A DNA stretch of 64,000 nt from Dorea sp. D27 (GTDB taxonomy: Bacteria; Bacillota; Clostridia; Lachnospirales; Lachnospiraceae): contig NZ_KQ236744.1 in assembly GCF_001185345.1 (NCBI RefSeq), positions 62,001 through 126,000 of the forward strand. Reading direction: 5' to 3'. The first letter of the stretch is position 1; the number at the start of each line of letters is the position of its first letter. Below, one piece after another: positions 1-10,321 of the stretch. Position numbers and translations under genes: made by a program. The notes beneath the pieces are model-generated. The model did no database searches and was not told the DNA's origin. It was given only the letters and a program-made list of their open reading frames with translations.

Positions 1-2
1 AG

Positions 3-3000
3 AAGCCGGCCCAGCAGCCTGTACAGCAGGAACCGGCGCAGCCGACAGGGCAGAATTCGGAACCGGCGGCCTCTGTGACGGAGCCACAGGAAAACGAGTC
101 AGAACAGCCCCAGGGAGAGACTCCCGAGGAGGCGAAATATGGCGTTGTAATACACAAGCCAGAAGCAGACGGCGGCGTTGTCAAAGTGTGGACGGCAGGG
201 GATAAGAAGACAGTCTCATATGATGGCAATAATATATATAAGGAAGAAGTAGCGGAAGGTACTACATACAATATCGAGATAACAGCGAACGATGGCTACG
301 TAGTAGAGAAAGTAACCGACAAGAACGGAACGGTTATCAATCCTGTGGGTGTAAACGGAAATGTTTACACATATTCTCTTACAGAGGTTGCGGAAGATAA
401 AGAAGTTTCTATATTATATAAGGAAGTAAAAGCGTCAAACAAGTCTGAAGATAAGGACGATACAAAAGAGGACGATAGAGAAGGAACGGCAGTAGAGACT
501 ACGGAAGCCAGACCTGCAAAGAAAGTCAGCGAGACCGTGGACGGGACAGTTATCACGGTAGAAGCGCCAGAAGGCGTGCTTGCAGAAGGATGGACCTTGT
601 CTGTGAAGCCGGTTTCCAAGAAATCTGTAGAAGCCGCTATAGAAAATGCACTGGAGGAAGAAAGAGAGATTTCCGGTATCAAAGCATTTGACATAACGAT
701 ACTTGATAAGGACGGAAAAGAAATACAGCCGGATGGAAATGTTAATGTTACATTTAGCAATGTCGGCATAGACGGCGAAGTCCTTGAAGTCTATCATGTA
801 AATGATTCTAAGAAGAAGGCGGAGCTTGTCGGCCAGGCCGTTGGGAGTTATGCCGTAGGATGTGAGGCGGAGCATTTTTCAATCTATACGATAGTAGGGA
901 CAGATTGGATTTATGCCCGTGAAGCGTCTCAGGCATATGAGATGTATGTAGGTGATGAAATCACACTCAAAAGTACAGGGAACGAACAGTGGTATTATGA
1001 CACGAAAAATAATGAATGGGGAGTGCAAGACTCTGTAAGCGATAAGATTAAATTATCGAAAGAGAAGGAGTATTCTGTTCTGCTGAGCGCTCTGAAAGCG
1101 AGCGATTCGGTTATCAAGATAACGCATAAATACGATTATAAATATGATGCAAGCCAGAAATGGAAAACATTAGAAGAAAACTTTTACATTCAGATAAAAG
1201 ACCGGCAGACGGTAACCGCTGTCACGGTTACAGGTGAGTCTCAAGTGTTGACAACAGCGGATGAGCCACTTCAGCTTACAGCTACGACGGATCCTGCCGG
1301 TGAGGAAGTGACATGGGCTTCCAGCAACCCGAAGGTTGCCAGCGTATCCAAGGATGGAAAAGTCACAGCGTTAAATACAGGAAGTGCCGATATTACAGCG
1401 AGCGCAGGCAATGTAGCGTCAGACCCTTATGAAATCACGGTTACACAGCCATATACGCTGACATTCAATAGGAATGGCGGAACAGGCTCGGCGGCGCCCG
1501 AAGCGATACAGACAACGGAAGGTTCTTATATAACACTGCCAGATTATAAAGGGACAAACGGGACAAAATTATTTGTCGGATGGAGCACAGACAGTAAAGC
1601 TACAGGTGAGGGACCCGATCACTATAAATCCCCTGTATATGAAGCAGGAAGCAATTATATGATGCCTGCAAAAAATGTAACGCTATATGCAGTATGGGCA
1701 GCCCAGAATCTGGATGCAGACTTTTTTATACGGAAGGACGGGACGATTCCTACAGAGCCTCAGGGGCATGCGGCAGCTGAATATACCAAGGCAATAGGTA
1801 TAAAAGGTGCAATAAAGATAGGGGCATTCTATACGAACAGTACGGTTCCGGGAGTTACCGACAGACTGAATAAGGTTCCGGACGACAGCCAGATTAAAAA
1901 CGCCTATCCGCAATATAACCCTTCCACACAGTATGTCTTGTGGTATGTTATCAAACATCAGGACAACTGGCATGTAGACGGTGTACTATTGGATAAGGAT
2001 AAAGTGAATCTCTCCTACAACGCTAATGCTCCGGCGGGATGGAGCAATATGCCGGACGGAGAGCAATATGTAAAAGATTCTTCTGCTACAGTAAGTACAA
2101 AGGAACCCGTGCGTGAGGGATATAGATTTGGTTCCTGGAATACAAACGCAGATGGGAGCGGAACGACATACGCAGGTGGTGAACGATTTAAAATAAGCGT
2201 GGATACTACGCTTTACGCGCAGTGGGAACCGAAAGGGGACACAAAATATACGATTGAGTATTACCTGCAGAACGATGATGGAACCTACCCGGATAGCGCA
2301 TCCGAAACAGATGTAAGAGAAGGAACGACAGGTGCCACTGTCAATTCCGGAGACAGAGGAATACAAGGTTACACCTATGACGCGGAGAACAAGTCGAATA
2401 TCTTCGAGGGCGAAGTGAAAGCAGACGGAAGCCTTGTCTTGAAGAGATATTACAAGAAGCAGTTTACCGTTACCTACGATCCGGGATCTCATGGAGACTT
2501 TGAGGCTCAGGTATATGACAAACAATATTTCGGTGATGCGACGCCAAAATTTGACGGTGAACCGAAGGCGGAAGGCGGTTATACGTTCAAACGCTGGACT
2601 CCGGAAGTAAAGGATAAGATTTCCGGCAATATAACGTATACGGCAGAATGGGTTGCAAATAAAGCTAAAGTATCGGTGTGGTTCTATAAAGTACAGGAGA
2701 ACAGCCCGGCATATGTAATCACTAACAGTAATGAACTGTCAACAGATGGAGCGCAAAATAAATATGTCAAAAATATAGATTCCGATAATAAAGAAGGCTA
2801 CAGCACAGAGCAGATCAAAGCATATGCAGAGGAAGCCTATGGCATAACAGAGGAAGTAGACCGATATCAGACATATGAGATTCAGGTGCGCCACACGGGC
2901 AATGGCGATTGGGATATGATAGATAGTCTTGATACGTATGTCATACAGGAAGGCGATGATATCAGGTACCATGTTATACCTGAAGCAGCCAATACGTTGA

Positions 3001-6000
3001 CTTATGTGGCTGGTGAACACAGCAGCGGAATATCATATGTTGACGGCCACTATTATAAGGGAGAATCAGCGGAAGTAAAGACATTTAATGAAACAGGACT
3101 TGTGGCAGATACTGGTTATAAATTCGACCACTGGGAGAACGAAGCAGGTGAGACCGTAAGCGGCACTTATAAGATGGGATCCAAAGATGCCACGTTAAAA
3201 GCTGTATGCGTCAAGGATGAGCAGAGCACCCATAAGCTTAAGTACACCGTAGAGTATTATAAAGACGGTGCCCCCGTATCGGAGGATACGAGAGAAATAG
3301 TAAGAGATGTCTGGATTAATGACGATGTGATACCGGTGCTTGATGGCGATATCGATACATCAGATGGAAGATACCAGGGATATCATTTTGCAGGAACAAA
3401 TCCGAAAGAAATCGGAAAAACTGTAGAAGCGGGAACAACCATAAAGGTATACTACGAAGCAAATAATGATACTGCATATACCGTAGAACAGTACTACCAA
3501 AAGTCTGGAAGCTACAGTGCTGATCCGGATAATACGATAATCACCACGACAGGAACGACCGGTCAGCTTGTTGACACATTGGCGTTCAGAAACCCGGACA
3601 AAGAAGGATATGTGTACGATGCGGACGCTCCGGGAAAGATTGAGACAGGAGTGGTACTGGGCGATGGCAGCCTCGTGCTGAAAGTATATTTCAAACAGCA
3701 GTTCAGCGTGACATATAAGCCGGGAGAGCATGGAACGTTTGATGACAAGACGTACAGCGGTCTGGATTATGATGAAGATACGCCGTCATTTACTGCAACA
3801 GGCGAAGAAGGCTATGAATTTGCTGGATGGGCACCGGATGTTTCAAATAAGGTAACAGCATCCGTGGAGTACGTAGCGCAATGGAAAGCCAGAAATAATA
3901 CGGAATATAAGGTAGAGTATTACTATCAGAGCGAAGGAACATATCCGGATACTACGAAAATGAATAGAAAAGGAAACGGTACCACCGGAGATACGGCTAA
4001 ACTTATTGAAAGCGATATGCAGACATCAAGGGACGGCTACGTATACGACGCGACAAATCCAAATAACGTAACAGAAGGTACGATAAGTGGAGATGGCTCT
4101 CTCGTATTGAAAGTCTACTTTAAACAGCAGTTTTCCGTAATGTACAAACCAGGATCGCAGGGAACATTCCAGGAAAAGACGTTCTTAGACTTAGATTATG
4201 GTGTCGACACGCCGGCCTTTGATGGAGAAACGACTGGAAATCCAGGATATACGTTTGTCGGATGGGGCAAATTCGAGGAAAAAGTGACCCAGAGCATGCA
4301 GTATGTGGCACAGTGGAAAGCGAATACCGATACGGCCTATACGGTGGAACATTATCAAGAACAGCTGAACGGCGGGTATCGCTTGTTTGAAAGAGAAGAT
4401 ACTCTGGCCGGTACGACCGGAGAAACTGCTACAGCTAATGCAAAGACTTATATAGGATTCTACCAGGACCCTGAAGTAGCGGGTACGATTGAATCGGGAA
4501 CGGTTGCAGGAGATGGTTCGCTTGTTTTGAAACTGTTCTATACGAGAGAAGAGCACACGGTGACGTACCTCGTGGACGGAGAGCAATATGGAGAGGTAGA
4601 GAACTACAAGTACGGCGAGGCCATCGACCCGCTGAGGGAAGCGCCTGTGAAGGAAGGATACAGTTTCAGCGGGTGGGACAGAACCCTTCCAGAAGTTATG
4701 GGTACGGAGGATTTGGAGGTCAACGGAACATTCACGATTAACACCTATAACGTGACCTACGTGCTGGACGGCGCGCAGTATGGAGATGTAGAACCCTACG
4801 AATACAACAGCGACGTGACCGTAAGGCCAGCACCGGGGGTAGCGGCAGGCTATCACTTCAGCGGCTGGAGCCAGAAAGAAGACTTCAAGATGCCAGCCAG
4901 CAATGTTACGATTGAAGGAAGCACGATAGCGAATCCGGATACGGAATATAAGGTGGAACATTATCTGGAGGGCCTCGACGGAACCTACGGCGAACCGGAA
5001 GAGACAGAGACATTCACAAAAACAACAGATACCGCTGTAACTGCAGAACCGAACACCTACGAAGGCTTTACGTATGATCCTGCGGTAGAAGGAACGCTGA
5101 CATCCGGAACGGTTGCAGGAGACGGTAGTCTGGTACTGAAGCTGTACTACACAAGGAACAGCCATAAGGTGACTTACAGCTATACCGGAGCGATACCGAC
5201 AGGGGCAAGCGAACTACCGGAGGAGGCTGCGTACAAGTTCGGGGAAGAGGTAGGAATCGCAGAGGCGGCAGCCGCATCGGGCTACACGTTCAGCGGCTGG
5301 AGCAGGACGGAAGCGTTCACGATGCCGGATAAGGACGTGGAGATTACCGGAACATTCACGGCCAACGGCGACACGAAGTATACGGTGGAGCACTATCTGG
5401 AAGGCCTGGACGGGAAGTATACGGTAGGCCTGACGGAGGATGAACTGTTCGGAGAGACGGATACGCTGGCGACGGCGAACCCGACGACGTTCACAGGGTT
5501 CACATATGACAAGGACTCCGAGAAGAACGTGACGGAAGGAACGATAACAGGAAACGGCAAGCTCGTGCTGAAGCTTTATTACACGAGGGATGAGCATACG
5601 GTAGAGTACCTCGTGGACGGAGAGCGTCACGGAGCGATAGACACCTACAAGTACGGCGAGACCATCGACCCGCTGAGGGATAGGCCGACGAAAAAAGGTC
5701 ATACGTTCCATGGCTGGGAAGGCACGCTGCCGTCAACGATGGGAACCGAGGATATCGTAATCACCGGAAGGTTCTCAATCAACAGCTATAAGGTGATTTA
5801 TGAACTGAACGGTGAGCTATATAAAGAAGATAGCTATAATTATGGAATGAATGTAAAGATAATGGAAGCGCCGGTGGTAAAGCCAGGCTATAGCTTCAGC
5901 GGGTGGACGCCGGACAGCGATTTTACAATGCCAGATCATGATGTAACCATAACCGGGAAGGTAACAGCCAATGAAAATACCGAATATAAGGTAGAACATT

Positions 6001-7907
6001 ATCTGGAGAACCTTAACGGAACGTACGGTGAACCGGAAACGACAGAGACATTTACAAAAACGACAGATACCGTTGCAACTGCAGAACCGAACACTTACAA
6101 AGGTTTTACGTATGATCCTACGGTAGAAGGAACGCTGGCATCCGGAACGGTTGCAGGAGACGGAAGCCTGGTACTGAAGCTGTACTACACAAGGAACAGC
6201 CATAAGGTGACTTACAGCTATACCGGAGCGATACCGACAGGGGCAAGCGAACCACCGGAGGAGGCTACGTACAAGTTCGGCGCAGAGGTAGGAATCGCAG
6301 AGGCGGCAGCTGCACCGGGCTACACGTTCAGCGGCTGGAGCAGGACGGAAGCGTTCACGATGCCGGATAAGGACGTGGAGATTACCGGAACGTTCACGGC
6401 AGACGGCGACACGAAGTATACGGTAGAGCACTATCTGGAAGGTCTGGACGGGAAGTATGCAATAGGTCTGACAGAGAATCTGACCGGAGAGACGGATACG
6501 CTGGCGACGGCGAACCCGACGACATTCACAGGATTCACATATGACAAGGACTCCGAGAAAAATGTGACGGAAGGGACGATTACGGGAGACGGCAAGCTCG
6601 TACTGAAGCTGTACTACGCGAGGGATGAGCACACGGTAGAGTACCTCGTGGACGGAGAGCGGCATGGAGCGATAGACACCTACAAGTACGGCGAGACCAT
6701 CGACCCGCTGAGGGATAGGCCGACAAAGGAAGGCTACACGTTCCATGGCTGGGAAGGCACGTTGCCGTCAACGATGGGAACCGAGGATATCGTAATCACC
6801 GGAAGGTTCTCAATCAACAGCTACAACGTGATCTATATGATAGACGGAGTACGGGATTCAGTGGAACCCCATGAGTACAACAGTACGGTAACTTTGAAAA
6901 ACCAGCCGGCAAAAGAAGGCTACACCTTCAGCGGATGGCAGCATCCGGATAACTTTACGATGCCGGCAGAGGATGTTGTGATTAACGGAACCTTCAAGAT
7001 TAACAGCTATAGATATACTGTGAATTATTTCTATGACAATGACCAGGCGAAGGATGAGACCGTCAATGAGAGTGCATCATTCCTGTCGACAGTAAAGGCC
7101 GATACGCCTGACACGAAGACGAGAGAAGGCAGGAACTATATGCTGAAGGATACAGGCATGGCATATGAGACAACTATCGGCACGGATGAAGATATGAATG
7201 TAATTAATGTATATTATGTGCTCGATAACAACGGGCCGGATGAAGCACCGGATGGCATACCGGATGCGGAAGAATATGGTATTATCTATAACGCAAACGC
7301 ACAGAACGCGACAGGCGAGACAAAAGATAACGCTATCTATCCGGTAGATTACCAGGTTACTCTTAAGGACAATGGATTTAGAAACGACGGTTATGTATTT
7401 GACGGCTGGAGCAGCGATGCAGATAGCGGAAATGTCTATAATCCGGGCGGCTGGATTAAAATGTCTAAGGGCGGACTTGTGATGAACGCCCAGTGGAGCG
7501 TGGCGCCCGTGACACCAGGCGGAACGACGCCTGACGGTACGACCCCGGGCGGAACGACGCCTGACGGAGATGGAACGGCTACACCAGCTAACGCCGGACC
7601 GGTTACACCTGCTGCAGTAATTCAGACTATCGTAGAGCCGGTTGCCGCATTTGCCCAAGATGTGGGCGACGCTATAGGCGCGAATATCCAGCAGCTTGTG
7701 CAGTCCGATGATGAAGGAGTGCCGTTGGCGAACCGGGCGTCCAAGGACCACAAGTGCTGCATACTTCACTTCTTGCTGCTGCTGCTGGCACTGCTGGTTG
7801 AACTTGGATACACAAGGAGCATGAAAAAGCGCCAGGAGAGGATTTTCGAGCTACGGGAAGAGTTAGCCATGGCAGACAAAGAGATTGATAAAGATGAAGC
7901 AGCTTAG
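3..7907 (+). CDS. Giant repeat-built surface protein (InlB B-type, MucBP-like and BIG2 domains), 5' end missing
   Basis: The frame is open from the first bases, so the true start and signal peptide lie outside the window; the first in-frame start-like codon is GTG at 75. About 2,630 residues are visible. They begin with a Gln/Pro/Glu-rich stretch. A BIG2-like Ig domain (TWASSNPKVASVSKDGKVTA) lies near 1200-1440. Many Listeria-Bacteroides (InlB B) repeats follow, recognised by GYTFSGW and by beta strands ending in YAVW or YVAQW. These alternate with MucBP-like units (YTVEHYLEGLDGKY, GDGSLVLKLYYTR). The C-terminus has no LPXTG. Instead there is EGVPLAN, a helix starting CCILHFLLLLLALL, then a basic and charged tail. 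The family is associated with surface adhesion or matrix roles; the ligand is unknown. A small membrane protein and signal peptidase I lie just downstream. Confidence 0.85.
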   Translation, partial: KPAQQPVQQEPAQPTGQNSEPAASVTEPQENESEQPQGETPEEAKYGVVIHKPEADGGVVKVWTAGDKKTVSYDGNNIYKEEVAEGTTYNIEITANDGYVVEKVTDKNGTVINPVGVNGNVYTYSLTEVAEDKEVSILYKEVKASNKSEDKDDTKEDDREGTAVETTEARPAKKVSETVDGTVITVEAPEGVLAEGWTLSVKPVSKKSVEAAIENALEEEREISGIKAFDITILDKDGKEIQPDGNVNVTFSNVGIDGEVLEVYHVNDSKKKAELVGQAVGSYAVGCEAEHFSIYTIVGTDWIYAREASQAYEMYVGDEITLKSTGNEQWYYDTKNNEWGVQDSVSDKIKLSKEKEYSVLLSALKASDSVIKITHKYDYKYDASQKWKTLEENFYIQIKDRQTVTAVTVTGESQVLTTADEPLQLTATTDPAGEEVTWASSNPKVASVSKDGKVTALNTGSADITASAGNVASDPYEITVTQPYTLTFNRNGGTGSAAPEAIQTTEGSYITLPDYKGTNGTKLFVGWSTDSKATGEGPDHYKSPVYEAGSNYMMPAKNVTLYAVWAAQNLDADFFIRKDGTIPTEPQGHAAAEYTKAIGIKGAIKIGAFYTNSTVPGVTDRLNKVPDDSQIKNAYPQYNPSTQYVLWYVIKHQDNWHVDGVLLDKDKVNLSYNANAPAGWSNMPDGEQYVKDSSATVSTKEPVREGYRFGSWNTNADGSGTTYAGGERFKISVDTTLYAQWEPKGDTKYTIEYYLQNDDGTYPDSASETDVREGTTGATVNSGDRGIQGYTYDAENKSNIFEGEVKADGSLVLKRYYKKQFTVTYDPGSHGDFEAQVYDKQYFGDATPKFDGEPKAEGGYTFKRWTPEVKDKISGNITYTAEWVANKAKVSVWFYKVQENSPAYVITNSNELSTDGAQNKYVKNIDSDNKEGYSTEQIKAYAEEAYGITEEVDRYQTYEIQVRHTGNGDWDMIDSLDTYVIQEGDDIRYHVIPEAANTLTYVAGEHSSGISYVDGHYYKGESAEVKTFNETGLVADTGYKFDHWENEAGETVSGTYKMGSKDATLKAVCVKDEQSTHKLKYTVEYYKDGAPVSEDTREIVRDVWINDDVIPVLDGDIDTSDGRYQGYHFAGTNPKEIGKTVEAGTTIKVYYEANNDTAYTVEQYYQKSGSYSADPDNTIITTTGTTGQLVDTLAFRNPDKEGYVYDADAPGKIETGVVLGDGSLVLKVYFKQQFSVTYKPGEHGTFDDKTYSGLDYDEDTPSFTATGEEGYEFAGWAPDVSNKVTASVEYVAQWKARNNTEYKVEYYYQSEGTYPDTTKMNRKGNGTTGDTAKLIESDMQTSRDGYVYDATNPNNVTEGTISGDGSLVLKVYFKQQFSVMYKPGSQGTFQEKTFLDLDYGVDTPAFDGETTGNPGYTFVGWGKFEEKVTQSMQYVAQWKANTDTAYTVEHYQEQLNGGYRLFEREDTLAGTTGETATANAKTYIGFYQDPEVAGTIESGTVAGDGSLVLKLFYTREEHTVTYLVDGEQYGEVENYKYGEAIDPLREAPVKEGYSFSGWDRTLPEVMGTEDLEVNGTFTINTYNVTYVLDGAQYGDVEPYEYNSDVTVRPAPGVAAGYHFSGWSQKEDFKMPASNVTIEGSTIANPDTEYKVEHYLEGLDGTYGEPEETETFTKTTDTAVTAEPNTYEGFTYDPAVEGTLTSGTVAGDGSLVLKLYYTRNSHKVTYSYTGAIPTGASELPEEAAYKFGEEVGIAEAAAASGYTFSGWSRTEAFTMPDKDVEITGTFTANGDTKYTVEHYLEGLDGKYTVGLTEDELFGETDTLATANPTTFTGFTYDKDSEKNVTEGTITGNGKLVLKLYYTRDEHTVEYLVDGERHGAIDTYKYGETIDPLRDRPTKKGHTFHGWEGTLPSTMGTEDIVITGRFSINSYKVIYELNGELYKEDSYNYGMNVKIMEAPVVKPGYSFSGWTPDSDFTMPDHDVTITGKVTANENTEYKVEHYLENLNGTYGEPETTETFTKTTDTVATAEPNTYKGFTYDPTVEGTLASGTVAGDGSLVLKLYYTRNSHKVTYSYTGAIPTGASEPPEEATYKFGAEVGIAEAAAAPGYTFSGWSRTEAFTMPDKDVEITGTFTADGDTKYTVEHYLEGLDGKYAIGLTENLTGETDTLATANPTTFTGFTYDKDSEKNVTEGTITGDGKLVLKLYYARDEHTVEYLVDGERHGAIDTYKYGETIDPLRDRPTKEGYTFHGWEGTLPSTMGTEDIVITGRFSINSYNVIYMIDGVRDSVEPHEYNSTVTLKNQPAKEGYTFSGWQHPDNFTMPAEDVVINGTFKINSYRYTVNYFYDNDQAKDETVNESASFLSTVKADTPDTKTREGRNYMLKDTGMAYETTIGTDEDMNVINVYYVLDNNGPDEAPDGIPDAEEYGIIYNANAQNATGETKDNAIYPVDYQVTLKDNGFRNDGYVFDGWSSDADSGNVYNPGGWIKMSKGGLVMNAQWSVAPVTPGGTTPDGTTPGGTTPDGDGTATPANAGPVTPAAVIQTIVEPVAAFAQDVGDAIGANIQQLVQSDDEGVPLANRASKDHKCCILHFLLLLLALLVELGYTRSMKKRQERIFELREELAMADKEIDKDEAA
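4938..6832 (+). repeat. Tandem ~1.04-kb internal duplication within the giant surface gene
   Basis: Two copies, about 4938-5797 and 5976-6832, are offset by 1,038 bp and later by 1,035 bp, because one codon is missing in the second copy. Long stretches are nearly identical in DNA, for example 5101-5340 against 6139-6378. Each copy carries the same order of four sub-repeats. The high DNA identity points to recent duplication or gene conversion and makes the region prone to copy-number change and assembly collapse. Confidence 0.85.
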
Positions 7908-7928
7908 TAGGATAAGGAGGAAGGGAAC

Positions 7929-8120
7929 ATGCTGAACTATATGTTTTCGCACAGTGTATTGGGATTATGTGCATGGGATCTGCCGGCACTCATCGTCCTC
8001 ATTGTGATGATTGTGGTCTTTGCAGTACACAGACATAAGCAGAAGAAGAGAGAAAAAGACTTTGAAGACCAGTTGGCCGATAAGCTGGCACAGGAAACTG
8101 TAGATACGATGCAGTCATAA
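7929..8120 (+). CDS. Small single-pass membrane protein, unknown function
   Basis: 63 residues with an AAGGAGG site 8-14 bases before the ATG. A hydrophobic segment spans roughly residues 18-33 (LPALIVLIVMIVVFAV) and is followed by a basic, then acidic, helix-prone cytoplasmic tail (HRHKQKKREKDFEDQLADKL). It starts 21 bases after the giant surface protein and ends at a shared terminator, so the two are very likely one transcript. The context suggests a role in display or anchoring of the large protein. I recognise no named family. Confidence 0.7.
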   Translation: MLNYMFSHSVLGLCAWDLPALIVLIVMIVVFAVHRHKQKKREKDFEDQLADKLAQETVDTMQS

Positions 8121-8132
8121 TATTTTAAGGAG

Positions 8133-8166
8133 AGCCTCCCGGATGATGGATCCGGGGGGCTTTTCC
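8133..8166 (+). terminator. Intrinsic terminator after the surface-protein operon
   Basis: Stem AGCCTCCCGGA / TCCGGGGGGCT (one G-T pair) with a 7-base loop and a following T run. Confidence 0.8.
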
Positions 8167-8186
8167 GATATAAAAATCCTTTGTTC

Positions 8187-8215
8187 TTGTTAATTTTCCA
8201 TATATCATTTATAAT
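8187..8215 (+). promoter_or_regulatory. Sigma-A-type promoter for the lepB-dacA pair
   Basis: TTGTTA at 8187-8192, a 17-base spacer, and TATAAT at 8210-8215, 37 bases before the lepB start. Confidence 0.65.
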
Positions 8216-8252
8216 GTTAACTAGATAAAATTATCAAAGAAGGTTATGCTAT

Positions 8253-8819
8253 ATGGATGCAGACGAAATAAAGCAGATGAAGCAGAAGGTGCTGGAGGAT
8301 GTAGACCCCCCGACCAAGAAGAAAAAGAAGCATATGCGCAGGATGAGCTGGCTCCGCACCATACTCGAATTTGCTGCTATCATTGTAGTCATATGCGGCC
8401 TGTTCCAGATTGTAATGGGTATATCATACGTGGAAGGACAGTCCATGTATCCGACGCTGCATGATAAAGATATGGTCGTATACAAGCGCAGACAGAAGGC
8501 GTATGTACCCGGAGATATCATAGCGATTGAAAGGCCTAACGATGAGGAGTTTGTGAAGCGTGTCGTGGCAGTGGCAGGCGACACGGTCAATATCGAAGGA
8601 GGCAAGCTGTATGTAAACGGAAAAGAGCCGGAAGAGCCGTGGGCTTTGGGAGAGACCAAAGCCGTCAAGAGCGGTATCGTATTTCCGATTACTGTCACAG
8701 ATGGGGAAGTATTTGTACTGGGGGATAACAGAGAGGATTCTGAAGATTCCCGGATGTTTGGTCCTGTCAAGATTTCGGATACGAAAGGCAGGCTTGTCTG
8801 GTATATCGGAAAATTGTAA
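8253..8819 (+). CDS. lepB: Signal peptidase I
   Basis: 188-residue type I signal peptidase that cleaves secretory signal peptides at the outer face of the membrane. A basic cytoplasmic N-terminus (KKKKKH) precedes one membrane helix at about residues 36-57. The catalytic serine is Ser64 in GQSMYPTL and the general-base lysine is Lys102 in EFVKRVVAVAGD. The family box GDNREDSEDSR is near residue 158. Length and the single helix fit Gram-positive Sip enzymes. The ATG at 8253 has a weak AAGG site. The gene is followed 18 bases later by a D,D-carboxypeptidase and lies just after a giant secreted protein, so a role in export of nearby surface proteins is plausible but not shown. Confidence 0.95.
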   Translation: MDADEIKQMKQKVLEDVDPPTKKKKKHMRRMSWLRTILEFAAIIVVICGLFQIVMGISYVEGQSMYPTLHDKDMVVYKRRQKAYVPGDIIAIERPNDEEFVKRVVAVAGDTVNIEGGKLYVNGKEPEEPWALGETKAVKSGIVFPITVTDGEVFVLGDNREDSEDSRMFGPVKISDTKGRLVWYIGKL

Positions 8820-8837
8820 AACTGGGAGGACAGACAT

Positions 8838-10199
8838 ATGAAGCGCAGCAGGTGGAACCTGATTATCTTACTGTCGCTTGCGATAGCATTAACCAGCGTA
8901 TTTAACACCGCATATGCAGCGGAGCCAGAGGAAGTAAATACAGCCGAAGAAGAGACTCCGGAGCAGAAAGCAGAGCGGGAAGCCTACGAGATGCCCGTAC
9001 AGACGAATGAACTGAAGAAGTGGCCCAAAGGCCCGTCCACATACGGAGAAGCAGGAATCGTCATGGATGTGGGGACAGGTGCCATATTATACGCCAAGAA
9101 TATCGACGAGCATGAATATCCCGCGAGCATAACAAAGGTACTGACCGCTCTCGTAGCGCTGGAGAACGGGCAGCTTACAGATGAAGTGACGTTTACCCAT
9201 GAAAGCGTAGCATTTCTTCAACCGGGCGACTCGTCTATCGGTATGAAGGAAGGGGACGTCGTCAGCCTGGACGAAGCGCTGCACGCCACATTGCTTGCGT
9301 CGGCCAACGAGGCGGCATACGCGGTAGGAGAGAGCGTGGGCAGAAATGCCGGGCATGATTACAGCTGGTTTCTGGAGCAGATGAATGCCAGATGTAAAGA
9401 GCTTGGCGGTGAAAATTCCAACTTTGCCAATACAAACGGCCTGCACGATGAGAACCATTATACGTGTGCCCGGGACATGGCGCTTATCGGAAGAGAGCTG
9501 TTCAGGCATCCGGAATTTTTTGATATCGTCCAGACACTGAATTATGAGATTCCGGCTACAGATACATGTGAAGAACACATTTTCCAACAGAAGCATAAGA
9601 TGCTCATACCGGACAATTCCAACTATTATGAATATGCGGTCGGAGGGAAGACAGGCTACACTTCTGACGCGTTGTCTACTTTGATTACCATGGCTGAGAA
9701 GGATGGAACGCAGCTCGTCTGCGTAGTGCTCAGGACACACGGGTCTAATATCTATTCCGATACAAAGAATCTGCTTGACTATGGATTTAACAGTTTCAAA
9801 AAAGAAGAAGTGGCGGGAGCCGAGAAGTCCAAGGATGTAGAGGAGATTATAGAGGGTGATGAGGGCGGATATGTCATGCTCCCGGATGGAATTGATTTTA
9901 AGGATCTGGATATGAAGCTTAAGGCAGATGAAAATGTACGGGGCGAGGCTGTCCTTACCTATTCGTATAAAGGATATACACTCGGGTCCGCAAGGGCTAA
10001 GCTCAGCAAGTCTTATATCAAGGAACATTCAGCGAAGATAAAAGCATCTGGTACCAAAGATAAGAATGAAAAGAGCAGTAAGAAAAAATCGGTATTTGCG
10101 GCTGCTGTTTTAGTGGCGGGCGTATTGATACTTGCATTTTATATCAGCAGAATTATCAAAAAGCAAAGAAGACGCAGACGGAGAAGGCGCCATAGATAG
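8838..10199 (+). CDS. Serine-type D-Ala-D-Ala carboxypeptidase (peptidase S11, DacA/DacF type)
   Basis: 453 residues. A signal peptide ending near AYAAEP (about residue 28) is followed by the penicillin-binding catalytic domain. All three active-site motifs are present: SxxK as Ser97-Ile-Thr-Lys100, SAN at 155-157, and KTG at 271-273. A C-terminal beta domain follows, then a membrane helix (about residues 419-436) and a highly basic tail of repeated arginines. Family members trim the terminal D-Ala of peptidoglycan stem peptides and so control crosslinking. The basic tail after the anchor helix is longer than usual. The gene is co-directional with lepB and its start ATG has a GGGAGGA site. 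Which dac paralogue it represents, vegetative or sporulation-linked, cannot be told from sequence alone. Confidence 0.9.
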   Translation: MKRSRWNLIILLSLAIALTSVFNTAYAAEPEEVNTAEEETPEQKAEREAYEMPVQTNELKKWPKGPSTYGEAGIVMDVGTGAILYAKNIDEHEYPASITKVLTALVALENGQLTDEVTFTHESVAFLQPGDSSIGMKEGDVVSLDEALHATLLASANEAAYAVGESVGRNAGHDYSWFLEQMNARCKELGGENSNFANTNGLHDENHYTCARDMALIGRELFRHPEFFDIVQTLNYEIPATDTCEEHIFQQKHKMLIPDNSNYYEYAVGGKTGYTSDALSTLITMAEKDGTQLVCVVLRTHGSNIYSDTKNLLDYGFNSFKKEEVAGAEKSKDVEEIIEGDEGGYVMLPDGIDFKDLDMKLKADENVRGEAVLTYSYKGYTLGSARAKLSKSYIKEHSAKIKASGTKDKNEKSSKKKSVFAAAVLVAGVLILAFYISRIIKKQRRRRRRRRHR

Positions 10200-10254
10200 T
10201 TATAATATGATAAAAGAGAACACCGGGGCGTAGGCCGCCTACGGGATTATGAAG

Positions 10255-10303
10255 GGAACTGGAGCGAAGCAGCATATTACTGCAGACGCTGCGGTTCCTT
10301 TTT
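10255..10303 (+). terminator. Probable terminator after the carboxypeptidase gene
   Basis: Nested stem GGAAC ... GCAGC / GCTGC ... GTTCC followed by five T. A second short hairpin, CGTAGG/CCTACG, lies at 10229-10243. Together they fill the gap after dacA. No known riboswitch consensus was recognised. Confidence 0.5.
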
Positions 10304-10321
10304 CTGATTGTCTGACAGGGA

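Noticed and set aside
4191-6746. Long minus-strand frames inside the giant surface gene
   Set aside because: They mirror the repeat units, lack start signals and contain no known domain.
7680-7907. LPXTG sortase signal on the giant surface protein
   Set aside because: No LPXTG or close variant is present before the final helix; the end has a different arrangement.
10203-10303. Known riboswitch class between dacA and the thioester gene
   Set aside because: Two hairpins are visible, but none of the consensus cores I checked by eye (T-box, SAM, ZTP, fluoride, preQ1) fits; a terminator explains it.
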